A stretch of DNA of 64,000 bases from Hemerocallis citrina (lineage: Eukaryota > Streptophyta > Magnoliopsida > Asparagales > Asphodelaceae). The number at the start of each line of letters is the position of its first letter. Positions within the stretch are counted from its first letter, which is position 1. The position numbers were made by a program, and so were the translations under genes. The stretch spans positions 154,324,706-154,388,705 of the forward strand of contig CM030358.1 of the NCBI GenBank assembly GCA_017893485.1, given 5' to 3'. Positions 10,980 through 21,983 of this stretch are shown here, in pieces. The notes below the pieces were generated by a model, which did not search any database, was not told the origin of the DNA, and saw only the letters and a program-made list of their open reading frames with translations.

Positions 10980-11560
10980 GTAAAGTTGTGTAAGTCTGTG
11001 CATGTTTTAGTGCAAATTAAAAATAACTGATGTCGTTGTTGAGAATAACGGCATCAAATACCTGTAAAATTATTCTCAACAACGACAAAAGTTCAAAACA
11101 TCCACAAAGTTCTTTACATTTTAATTTTACTCGTTGCCGTTCTTTACAACAACGGCAACAGTGCAAATAATGTCGTTATTCTACACAACGGCATCAGTTA
11201 TCACCAATTTTTGTCACCAATAGCTTCTCTGTCAAACTCTCTGCCTCCACAGTCGTTAATATCAATAACGGCATCAGAATAACTGATGTCGTTATTTGGA
11301 ACAATGGCAACAGTTCAAATTTGTACTTATTACATTTCATATTTTTGGCCCAACTGTTGCCGCTTTTTCTAAGAAGTACAACATTTATCTCATGCCATTG
11401 TTTGTAATAACGGCATTAGGTTTAGTATAATTTCTCTTCCAATATCGTTCTCTGCTAAACTCTCTCCCACCACAGTCGCTCTTCGAAACAACGACATTAG
11501 TTAACTGATGTCGTTGTTAAAAATAGCAGCATCAGTTGCAAATAATCAACAGTTGCAAAT
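10980..11560. repeat. Array of short inverted repeats, subterminal region of the PMD transposon
   Basis: About ten units pair a left arm such as CTGATGTCGTTATT with a right arm AATAACGGCATCAG, separated by a few bases. Similar units lie at 5330-5600 at the other end of the element. They could each fold as a hairpin and resemble transposase-binding subterminal repeats of CACTA elements. Confidence 0.6.
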
Positions 11561-11589
11561 TATTCCTCATCGATTCCATAATCTTAAGA

Positions 11590-13726
11590 GTCACAACCCT
11601 TCGTTGATATATTTACAAAAGTAGTTTGACCCCTTTTTATCTCCTAGTTACTTGAACATGAACCCCTTAACTTGTAGACGTGTGTTGTATGATGTATTGT
11701 GTTGGTCTTATATTCTTTTGAGTTGAGAAATACATGTGACTTGCTTGTTTGATCCCTAATGCATCCGTATTTGTATCACACACTAATCTAGACTCATAAT
11801 AGTCATTTATCATGCAACTTGTATATAAAAGGAATTCACACTTGCTGCTGTTCTTATCTTTACTTGCTGTTTCGACCCCGATAAAATCAAAATCTAAACT
11901 TGAGTCCTGAATATGAAATGTAGCCCTAAGTGTGTATTTGCCAATAACATCCAGAATTTTTAAATTCCGAGTTACGGACTAGGAGATATCGCAGTTTTAC
12001 TGCTGCTGTGTCGGTAGTCGCAGATTCACAAAAAAACTACTGCACCTCTTTAGTTTACAATTATTTTAACTATGCTATCAGTAAGTAAATGACTTGAAAT
12101 TTTGCATGCTATTACTGGATACCCTAGAGAACATTCTCTAATTTTATCAGAATTAATTAATGATGTTTCAACACTGTTTCAAATGTACAAACTCGGTTTT
12201 ACAAATTCTTGTTGAACACAAATGTTGTATAGTTTTCTGTTTTGACACATGTTACCACAACTTTTATTTGTCTTAATTATATGCATTGGAACCAGGTAGG
12301 AGTCTAGTTTCTAGATCTTCTAACGGATCCACATTTGCTATCTTGTAGCAGCAGGAATTGCAGTTTTGGTGCAGCAACGTCATGCTGTCCAGATTTGAGA
12401 TTTTCGTTGTTCTTGATACTTTGATTTGTTTTAACACTCGAACATGTATCCTACCTAGCTTAGACTTGTTCCATATTTTTGATTACGTTTACTTGACTTG
12501 TTTTGCACACTTTCACACTTGCTTGATGATAATAATGAATAATAAGCCGGGGTTTAAAGAAAAGACCATAGTAGTGGACAATATAGGTAAGTGTACTCGA
12601 AAGGGGGCACGTGTTTCCCAATACTTGGTTCATGAACTTGTTGTATCTTGATGAATTCATGGAGCCATTACTTGGCTCATGAACTTGTTTGATTCATGAA
12701 CCCATTGTGTGGTTCTTGAATTTGTTAGTGGATTCACGAACTTATTTCGTAAACTTGTTATTTTATTTTCCGATTCATGAACCATGTTTGCTTGATACTT
12801 GATGTCTGAGTACACCGCCCTATAAAATCCATCCCTAGGCCTAAAAGAAATTGTATTGACTGTAGCAACCATGTGATAAAAGGATGGCACATGAAGCTAG
12901 TGCTACCTAGATAGTAAACTACAAGACCTGAAACATGATACTTGAACATGACACATGCTTACTTGATACTTGATTATATGATACATGAGACTTGATACTT
13001 GAGTGTAATATTTGACACTTGTTACTTGCTACTTGTACTTGACAATATGACACAGTAGACTTAATACTTGTTACTCGACACTTGTACGTGATACTTATTA
13101 CTTGATGCTCGATACCATTACATGTTCACTAGTCACTTATTCTACTACTAATATTTGTTACTCAACCTTGTCACTTGAGTTGTCTTTCTTGCTAGATAGT
13201 TTCTTGAATTCCCACTACTTGTTGCATCCCTATTACATTCTTAATTCCAAATATTGTTCTATATTTCTTGTACTTATTTTATTATTTGCGACCCTAACTT
13301 GCACTAAGGGCGTTTGTCTTGTTTTCTCTATTTTCTCCTTTTTATATTTTTATAAACAGACTTTGGAGTCGAATTGCCTGCTGGAATTGGTAAGCAGAAA
13401 TTCTATGCTTCGCATGGAGAAAGGACTTGCTTAAATTATTAGTTTTCTTTGAGTTATTTATTTCTTGCTACTTGAAACTTGTAACGGGCTTATGTTCCCG
13501 AGTTTTATCTTTTGATTCATATTTGAAAACTATTTGGAATATTATTATTTTGTTTCAAATTATTTTTTGTTGATTAATAAATTATTCATGCATGCGTGGT
13601 TGTGTACATTTTGTTATATTCTTGTTATGATGCTGAGTCGATCCTACAGCTCATGAATGATGAAAATCATTCGCTGGGCTTTGTCATGGGCTCGTATTCC
13701 GTGTTTTTGGAAAGCGGGACGTGACA
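11590..13726 (+). repeat. Diverged Tekay-type LTR (solo or truncated)
   Basis: The right end GGGACGTGACA (13726) matches the end of the Tekay LTR at 15106 read in reverse (GGGGTGTGACA). Within it, GGACAATATAGG preceded by GCCGGGGTTTAAAGAAAAG at 12546-12590 matches the same place in the Tekay LTR, as does GCTGGGCTTTGTCATGG near 13675. It lies in the opposite orientation to the Tekay element at 15106-60112. No primer binding site follows 13726. The left end could not be fixed. No gene is seen. Confidence 0.55.
12780..13115 (+). repeat. Degenerate TACTTGA-type repeat tract
   Basis: Variants of GATACTTGA, ACATGAT and TTACTTG recur many times with irregular spacing inside the diverged LTR. It is low-complexity sequence, with no coding signal. 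Confidence 0.6.
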
Positions 13727-14726
13727 ATTTTCATATGGCTCTGTCTTAAAGTTTTATGGTTGATATGTATTTGAACAGTAAGGATATCACTTTTACCGGA
13801 ATGCTTATCACTTTCTAGTTTTAGCTACTAATTAGTTAGCACATGCAATATATACAAGTAGATAATTGTGGTTGAGATTTAAATATTTGTTTGTTAATAT
13901 TATGTAGATGATTAATATAACTCCAGCTTGAATATATATGGTTAAATTAATGTTAAAGTCATGTTGCCTATAAATTACAAAACTCCAACGTTCTAGTTGT
14001 AATGGTGTTAATTGAGTTAATAGTTTGAACATAGTTGTAAATAAAATATTGAAGAGGGTCACAATAATACTTGTTTGATGAAGGGTGACAATAATACTGG
14101 TTAAAGGTGGTGAATACTCGTGTCAGATAACCATAAATATTTGCATGTTTAAATTGGAATTTTAACTTCAAATAAAACTAAAAGGATAGTTTGAATACGA
14201 TTTTTTCCTTTTCCACAATGTTACCATCGAACAAACAAAGAAAAGAACATAATTCATTTTCCACCAGAGAATCTGGTTGTTTTCCTTCAAATCAAACAAG
14301 AAATAGAAAAATATTGAAAAATAGTGATTTTGTTTTCATTCCACAAATTTAGGTTTTGAATTTTGATTACTTGGAAATAAACGGCCCCTTATTGTCCCTA
14401 TATTCCTTGAAGACCTACCCTCTTTAAAATATTTTTATGTAGTATATATTTTGAGAAAAGGGAGTCTCATTCTTGTAGGAGGCTATTTTTTCGTGTAGAG
14501 TAGTTATAACTACATGTTAGAGTTCCCTATCCACGATCCACACCATTCACTTTAATATTTGTATTCTAATATTTTTGTCTGTAAAATATCAAGTAGTTTT
14601 GGAGATCGTTTATCGATGTTTTAATTTGTCGCAAAATGAACCGTTTTTTAATAATACAATAAATTGTCATCATGCGATGCATGAAAAAGAAATCTTTGAA
14701 CTATTTGATTTTTTGTATACATGCAT
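13727..14726. other. AT-rich intergenic stretch
   Basis: No coding frame, repeat array or terminal structure can be supported here. The segment 14170-14390, which ends AAACGGCCCC, has the flavour of a small hAT or Harbinger-type miniature element, but I could not find its other end. Confidence 0.4.
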
Positions 14727-15105
14727 TTTATAATATATCTTTCTATATTTTAAATATTTAGTATAATTTCTTTAATATTTCTCTAGATATTAGTCGCGAT
14801 ATTTCCTATTTGGAATTGGATAGTAAAATAAAGATGATCAGGCTATTATATCTATATCTTGTAGTAATAGGAGAGAGAGTCTACCTCCTATCTCCTTTCT
14901 CTATTTTGAAATAGAGAAAACAGAGGAAAAGTAGGGATTCGCATTTAACTAATACGTGCACTACGCAAGATTTTTATTAAAAAATAAAAATAAAATAAAA
15001 ACCCAAATTCCTTAAACATAGTCTCTTCCCCTCACACTTTCCCGATCTCGTTTATAATAAATCTTTCTATATTTGAAATATTTAGTATAATTTCTTTAAT
15101 ATTTC
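14727..15105. repeat. 324-bp tandem duplication at the Tekay insertion site (unit 1 and start of unit 2)
   Basis: TTTATAATA followed by ATCTTTCTATATTT occurs at 14727 and again at 15051. Unit 1 is 14727-15050. Unit 2 starts at 15051, is interrupted at 15105 by the Tekay element, and continues at 60113-60384, where TTTCTCTAGATATTAGTCGC matches unit 1 from about 14778. The duplication is therefore older than the retrotransposon. Confidence 0.8.
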
Positions 15106-18100
15106 TGTCACACCCCGCTTCTCAAAAGGAATATGGAATACGGTGGACGACTAAGCCCAGCAGATAGTTTTCACCATCCATAAGCTGTACGAATCTACTT
15201 GACTCGTCACAACAATAAATATAACAATATCCTCAACCAGGCATGCATAAAGGAATATAATTCAAAAGTATTTATCCGAAACAATAATGAATATCCCAAA
15301 AAAATACAAGATCTAAAACAAAATAATATCCTGGGGCTACAAGCCCAAATATAAGTCTCAATACAGTAGCATGAATAAAATAGTTCAACATAAAACATTT
15401 AAGCAAAATTTTCCAATGCACAGCTCAAAACTTTTGCTCACCAACTCCAGTAAGCAATTGATCAGCAAAACCTGCTCATATGAAAATTACAAAGAAAAAG
15501 GGAAGACAGGAAAATATAATGCCCGTTAGATGCAAGTTCCGGGTCGCAAGCAGTACAGCAAGAAAAGGGAAGAGAAAAACAAATAAAACAGAAAGTACTA
15601 ACATAGGGGAATAGCAACAAAGGATAACATACTACGGATAACAGAGATAGCAGGATAAAAGTATAGGTATAGCAGTAACAGTGAAGTCAACAGTAACAAG
15701 AAAGTCAACAGTTACAGTGAAATCAACGGTAACAGTGATGTCAACGGTAACAGTAATAGGATGTGACAGTGAAAACAGTTGTTCCTTATGTCTAATATTC
15801 ATTACTATCAAGGTAGCACTTCATGCGTCCCAAATTATACCACATGGTTGCTACAGCAAACAGCTTCGTTTTAAGATTTCGTAGTGGAACCTATAGGGCA
15901 GTATATTCAGACAAACGGTAACAGTAATAACAACAGTAACGGTGTCATGGATCATGCCCTCATGCATCCAGAGATAAACAGTGGGTACCACAGTAACAGT
16001 GGGGAAAACGAGTTCCCTTCTGAATACGCATTTCTATATTGTCCACTACTAGATCTTTTTCCTTAAAAACCCCGGCTAGATTAGTTTTCATTATTAAACA
16101 GATGTGAACGAATACAAACAGGGCTAAAGACATGGCAAGAACAAATGATAAGTCTAAGATGAATAGGAACACAAACGGGTGACAAAACAACTTCTAATAG
16201 TCAAAACAACGAAACTTTCAGTTCTGGACTGCAAGACACTACTTTACCAAATCTGAGATTTCCGTATCTACAGAACTGCAGATCTAAATCCGTAAAAAAA
16301 ATCCACGAACTAGACTCTCTGCCGAATCCAACGCATATATACAAGTCACACATCAACCACAAAAACATGGTTGAAAACAGCGTTTAATATAGGAGTTATG
16401 TTCAGCTAAAAAATGCAAAATCTTGTTTATAAGCATGAAAAGAGATTAAAATCATCATAATTAAATACGAGGAAAATATCAAATATTCCCTAACATATCT
16501 AGTCTCAAAATATAAAATATCATGAATTTATATCATAGATAGTATAGTCAATAAAATTGGGAAAACAGAGTAATGCAACAAAACTTTGAATCTGAAAGTT
16601 CAGACATAGTAGTACCAAAACAGACATAATTTGCAAAATACAATTCGGAATCCAGATTCGTAAAAATGGTGATAAAATAGATAAATCAGGCTACAGTTTA
16701 TATTCACAAAGTTTTCATAAAAAACGAATAGAATTAGGTTGAAAACATAATTCTTTACTGAACATTATGCAGTTTGAAAACATATCGATTGATTTCATAA
16801 GCATAAAATGAGATACAAAAGTAATTAATTAATTTCACAAAAATTTGGGGTTGATCCCAGTCATATCTAAACATACACAGCAAAGTATAGAGTTCAAATT
16901 CTACTTTTAATATCAGTTATAATATTTCATACAGAATGCATATAGTTCAGAATCTGGAATAAACGATATGACTGCAGTAAAACAACAATAACTCATGCAT
17001 CAAAAATGGGAATTCAGATCCGTCAAATTTATGAAAACTAGAAAACGAAGGATACAAATCATGTTCACAAATTTATTTATTTTACAGATGTTAACAAGGT
17101 AAAAATTACTGTACAAAAGGAGGGCATCAGTAAAAACGAACTTCTTTTATGCATTTCATCAAATAGTTTAGTTACAAACAATCCAATCTAAGATGGCATA
17201 CAAAGCATGGTATATGGGTCACTCAAATTAGTATGACATGTGTATTAATGGTCTAAAATGAGATGGCACAATCAACAAGCATTCATGTAGCAATCATCTG
17301 CAACATACGATATGTGTCACAATGACCATACAAATCAAGATGTCCATATAATCTAATTGTTTTCATGCAATGGTGTCAACTACTGTGAACTACTCATGAT
17401 CAAGAGATGAAGGAACGGATCAACTAAAAAAATATGGTCATCATGAGGGTACTAACAATTTTATGCGAGACTACTTACAGTATTTAACTTGTATGACAAA
17501 AAGATACATACAAGCTACTTGCCTGAAACGATGACGAAGATGAAGATTAGAATAACGGGAACGGATCTCGACACACAAACTCAACACTGACGACACGAAC
17601 ACGGAATGGCACGAACCAACACCAACACAAAACACGGCTGTGCACGTGCTCTCACACGCACACACAAGGCAGCGACAGCAACACGGGATGACGACGATAG
17701 CGATTGGCGACGCCGACAACGAGCGGAGGCACAGCAAAGCGGTGCTCAGCTGTTGTCGACCACACCAGAAGATGATGACAGAGGGGAGAAGACAACAACG
17801 ACGAGAGGAGCTCGACGCTAGGGTGATGCGATGGCTGGGGGGAGCAACGCTTGGGCGCGGCGATGCTAGGGCAGGGGGTCTGTGGCGCGCTGCGACAAAG
17901 GTAGAGAACAGTGGCATGGGGGTGTGCAGCGGATGAGGGGAAGAGGAGAAGGGTTTGCGGGGGTGATCTGCCGGCAGGATAAGACGACGACAACGATAAA
18001 GGGGGGAGAGATCGGGAGGTCAGGGGTGTAGGGTTCGGGGGTAGGAGAGAGGGGGTGACGACTGAGGTGAGAGAGAGATAATTAGGGTTAGGGTGTTTAG

Positions 18101-18397
18101 GAGGGTTATATAGAGTCAATATGGGTTTTGGTTAATTGGGTAGTATCCAATAGGATGAAAAGAGTCCAATAAGAGACAATTAGGCCATAAAATAGGTTTA
18201 AACAATAACAGAGACAAGATCATATTTGTAGATCAAACAATGAGAATAATAAGGCTGAATCAATATAAATGAATCACAAAGATAACAACAACATACAATT
18301 CATAGGGACGAAAATCAACAAAACCAGAAATAAAATAAAATACCCATGAATTTAATTAAATACAATAAAAATACAAAAATGAGTAACAGGGGTTACA
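15106..18397 (-). repeat. 3' LTR of the Tekay element (uninterrupted, 3.3 kb)
   Basis: TGTCACACCCCGCTTCTC at 15106 to GTAACAGGGGTTACA ending at 18397. The copy at 45342-60112 aligns along its whole length. The uninterrupted copy shows the empty target sites of the two later insertions (CCTG at 15471 and AAT at 16023-16025). A GTAACAGTGAAGTCAAC-like minisatellite lies at 15670-15765. Open frames around 17471-18119 lie in a GC-rich, low-complexity part of the LTR present in both copies and are not considered genes. Confidence 0.85.
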
Positions 18398-18523
18398 ATT
18401 CCTACCTACTTAACAAGAAGAATTTAGTCTTTGAAATTCAACAATAAGTACATAGGGTAACCCCGAAAAAAAAAGAAAATAAAAATAAAACAAAAATAAC
18501 AAAACAAGAGCTACACAAACAAA

Positions 18524-20152
18524 TTAATGAAAACCTCCGCTGGATATCCTCCTCCATCTCCCAAGTCGACTCACCTAGCGAGTGAGGATTCTAAGATACA
18601 CGAACAAGTTTGATCACCTTGTTCTTCAAAACCTTCTCCCGTCGGTCCAAGATAGCAACTGGCGGAATTGCACAAGACAAATCTGGCCTCATGGATAACT
18701 TCGAGTAGTCAATCACGTGGCTCTCATCACGGGTATACTTCCTCAGTTGCGAGACATGTAAGACGTCGTGCACTTCAGATAAAGCCGGTGGCAATGCTAG
18801 ACGATAGGCCACCTTACCTACTTGTTCCACGATGTCAAACGGTTCGATGAACCTAGGGCTCAACTTGCCTCTGCGACCAAAACGAATGACACCCCATTAC
18901 GGCGATACCGTAAGGAAAACCTGGTATCCCACCTCAAACTCCAAGGCTCTCTGATGAACATCAGTCCCATCTCTTTTGTCTGTCTTGCGCGGCTTGAAGA
19001 TACTTCCTGATCTGACTCACTGCATCCACTGTCCTGGTGATCAACTCTGGGCCCAACAATTTCCTCTCGCCAATGTCATCCCAGCACACTGGTGACCGAC
19101 CCTTACGACCATATAGTGCCTCGAACGGAGCAGCTTTAAGACTGGCCTGAAAGTTGTTATTGTATGAGAACTCTACAAGGTGCAAGTGGTCCTCCCAAGA
19201 ACCTCCAAATTGCAGCACATAGGACCTCAACATGTGCTCTAGAGTCTGGATGGTCCTCTCTGACTGTCCATCTGTCTGAGGGTGAAAATCTGTGCTGTAC
19301 TTCAACTTACTCCCCAGACTACTCTGAAGACTCTCCCAAAACTGTGACCTGAACCTCGTATCCCTGTCGGATACAATACTGACTGGAACACCATGAAGTC
19401 TGACAATCTCTTGCATGTACTTCTCAGCTAGGCTCTCAGTAGATTGTCCAACTCTGAAGGGAATGAAGTGAGCACTCTTGGTCAACCTGTCCACAATCAC
19501 CCAAATGGTGTTGTGACCCTTAGGACTCCTCGGCAAAGCGGTCACAAAATCCATGGTGATATGCTCCTACTTCCACTTCGGAATGGAAAGTGGCTGAAGA
19601 AGTTCGGCATTTCTCGGATGCTCTGCCTTTACCTACTGGCAGATCAAGCACTGCGATACAAATCTCGCCATGGCCCTTTTCATACCATGCCATCAAAAGT
19701 GAAGCTTCAAGTCTCGGTACATCTTCGTACCGCCAGGATGAATAGAGTATAATGATTGGTGGGCTTCCTCAAGAAACTTCTGATGAACCTCACCGTTCGG
19801 AACACACAACCTGGACCCAAAACGAAGAGATCCATCTGAGTGAACAACCATATCGGTCCTCGTAACCGCTTCAATTTTGACTCTGAACCCTTGCAATTGC
19901 TCATCACCTTCCTGAGCCTCTTTAATCTACTTAACAAGAGACGAATGTAACTGAAGCACCATGCAACTTCGATCAGAACCTGGCAAGATCACACCCAAAT
20001 CCAACCTCCTCATCTGCTCAACAAGCTCTCTCTGCTGAGTTAGGAACACGGCAACTAGTCTCCTAATCAAAGCATCTGGCACCAAGTTCACTGTACCAGG
20101 ATGGTATTGCAAACTGATATCATTGTCAGCCATTAACTCCAACCATCACCTC
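18524..20152 (-). pseudogene. Tekay pol remnant: RNase H end, integrase, chromodomain
   Basis: Read from 20152 downwards: the end of RNase H (WLELMADNDISLQYHPG), an integrase zinc-binding region (EEAHQSLYSIHPGGTKMY and SQCLIC), the integrase core from MDFVTALPRSPKGHN with the D, D and E positions in IVDRLTKSAHF, VSDRDTRF and HPQTDGQSERTIQ, a GPFxV-like segment (RFIEPFDIVEQVGKVAYRL), and a chromodomain tail (STWEMEEDIQRRF) near 18540. The C-terminal chromodomain is the hallmark of chromoviruses. Stops at several tryptophan or glutamine positions (TAG in QVKAEH and WKxEHI contexts) and frame changes after the core show it is dead. The 5' end is cut off at 20152 by another LTR. Confidence 0.85.
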
Positions 20153-21377
20153 TGTATACCCCTAAATTTCTTACAATGAATATACATATACATTGTTATT
20201 TTTCATACACTACACTATTATTTTTATGTTAGTATGGTTATTTTTTTTAAAGAGCCTAATATGTTTTCTTTTAAAAGCCCAACACTTTCTTTCTTCAAGC
20301 CCAATCCAATAAGATTTAGGGGTTAAGTGCAATTACATAAAGACTAAGGGGTTTAATGCAAAAGTGGAGGATACCTAAGCCATTCTACACCCTTCCACAC
20401 TTCTCTTTCTTTTTCTCCTTACTGTCCGGGCAGCAACTACAGCTTTTTCTTTTCCCACTTTTTCTATATATACATGTGTGTCACTACTACTTACTACTTA
20501 CTACTACTTACTACTTATTGCTATTGCTGCTGTCTGCTGCTACAACTACTGCCACTGTTTTTCTACTATTGCTGTTTTACTACTACTAATATACTGCTTC
20601 AACTACTACTACTACTGTAGACTACAACTACTACTACTACTGCAGTACTACTACTACTTACTACAACTACTACCTACTACTCCTACTACTCCTACTATAC
20701 TACTTTACTATTACTTTTGGATTGGAGCAAGAAGTCAAGAAGACTAAAGGTGCAAGGAGGAGAAAATAGCAACTTGAAGCTTGCAAACAAATCAAAGTGG
20801 GTATTCTTCATACCTCATATACTTTATTATTTATATTTAAATGATTGTGTAGTAGTTTATTTGTAGCAAAAAGAAAATTGTTGATAATAGATTGCTTTGG
20901 TAGATGGTATAGATTGCTTGATGAATTAAAATTGATAGCTTGAATTGTTATCAGTTGTAATCATTAATAGTAGTTATTGAAAAGTATTAAGATGCTAATG
21001 GTTATTGTAGTAATTTTTAATACATTAAATACAAATGGTTATGTATGCATGCTTGTGTGTATGGTTGAAATGGCCGGATTAAGGAAACAAAGGAAACGAA
21101 AAAGGAACAAAGTAGAGAAGATAGGAAAGGTATGTTTGTATAGATAATGACATAATTTTGAAATTGAGTAAATGGGTATTTGGTTGTTTCATGAATACAA
21201 GTTCACACTTGTGCTTGCCTAAACATAATATAGAAAAGTAGTTGAGAAATATGTATGAAAGATGTTCATACAATGAAGAAAGATTTTGTTGTACATATAG
21301 GTTTGTTGTCATAAACAGTAGTGTTGTACTTGTGGGTTGTGCAAGTTAGTTTTTGTCCAAAAGAAATGATTGGTAAG
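20153..21377 (+). repeat. Fragment of another LTR retrotransposon LTR
   Basis: TGTATACCCCTAAATTTC at 20153 starts abruptly inside the Tekay RNase H and has the TG start and pyrimidine-rich opening of a chromovirus LTR. A TATATATA box lies near 20465, followed by a long CTA-rich repeat. It is cut off at 21377 by Tat-B and does not resume on the other side of Tat-B. The identity as an LTR is an inference from its start, its TATA box and its position. Confidence 0.4.
20478..20705 (+). repeat. CTA/TACTACT microsatellite
   Basis: Imperfect repeats of ACTACT, CTACTA and TGCTGCT. Open frames here (runs of Leu, Tyr, Thr) are translation of the repeat. Confidence 0.9.
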
Positions 21378-21967
21378 TGTTACCGCTGAATTCGGTGTGG
21401 GGGTAAACAGATGAGATTTGTGAGTTCGTAGGAAACCTGAATAGCTGATCCAAACCTTCTGACTCCTGCTGCAACCTGCAAGGAAGTGCGATACACCGGA
21501 GTTGATTCCGGTGACGCACCCTCCGACGCTCTTGTCAGTAATCAGTGGCGATTAAGAAAGAACTTAATGTGGAAAAAGAGTGACTACCCGGTCACAGTGG
21601 TAGGGGGAGGTATTTATAGTCGCCATAGAAATGATTAGGGGCCTGATTTCATGCGTAACTTTCAGGAGAAAAATCCTCCCACTCTGTTTTGGGAAATTGA
21701 CCCCTGATTCCTGGTGGGAGCAAATCAGGCCCGTTAATTTAGTCAAATCAGTGGCCCTGATTCTCCTCTTGGTGATCTGAGTTTGTCTTGGGTCGGGACC
21801 CGTACCCAGTTGGAGTGGATCCGTTTGCGGGGTGTTGGGTCTGTGAGAAGGAGACCCAGTACCCGTTTCGGACCCATCTGCATGTGAAATTACCGTTTTA
21901 CCCCTGAACTTCAAGATTCGTGCCCAATCTGGACGGCTCTAATTTAACCCCATTTTTAGCCATATCA
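21378..21967 (-). repeat. 3' LTR of Tat-B
   Basis: TGTTACCGCTGAATTCGG at 21378 to TAGCCATATCA at 21967, 590 bp, that is TGATATGGCTA...GCGGTAACA on the minus strand. The TATA box is TATAAATA in GACTATAAATACC (minus strand, near 21610-21620). The polypurine tract follows as CGAGCCCCCCACTCCC at 21968-21983 (plus strand). Confidence 0.9.
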
Positions 21968-21983
21968 CGAGCCCCCCACTCCC

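Larger units (their letters stand above)
5280..11570 (+). mobile_element. Decayed DNA transposon carrying a plant mobile domain gene
   Basis: Both ends of this interval (5330-5600 and 10980-11560) carry many short inverted units built on GATGTCGTTATT and AATAACGGCATC, the kind of subterminal motif array found in CACTA-type elements. Between them lie a TATA box with a pyrimidine-rich leader (5615-5830) and the two halves of a PMD pseudogene. PMD proteins are known both as host MAIN-like proteins and as cargo of plant transposons. I could not find convincing terminal inverted repeats or a target duplication, so the outer limits are approximate and the superfamily is an inference. Confidence 0.4.

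Noticed and set aside
14170..14390. Miniature inverted-repeat element ending AAACGGCCCC
   Set aside because: No matching inverted end or target duplication found.
17471..18119. Open frames of 148 and 155 codons on the minus strand
   Set aside because: They lie in a GC-rich part of the Tekay LTR, overlap in several frames, have no recognisable domain, and recur in altered form in the other LTR (59157-59709).
20356..20747. Leu/Tyr/Thr-rich frames
   Set aside because: Translation of the CTA microsatellite.
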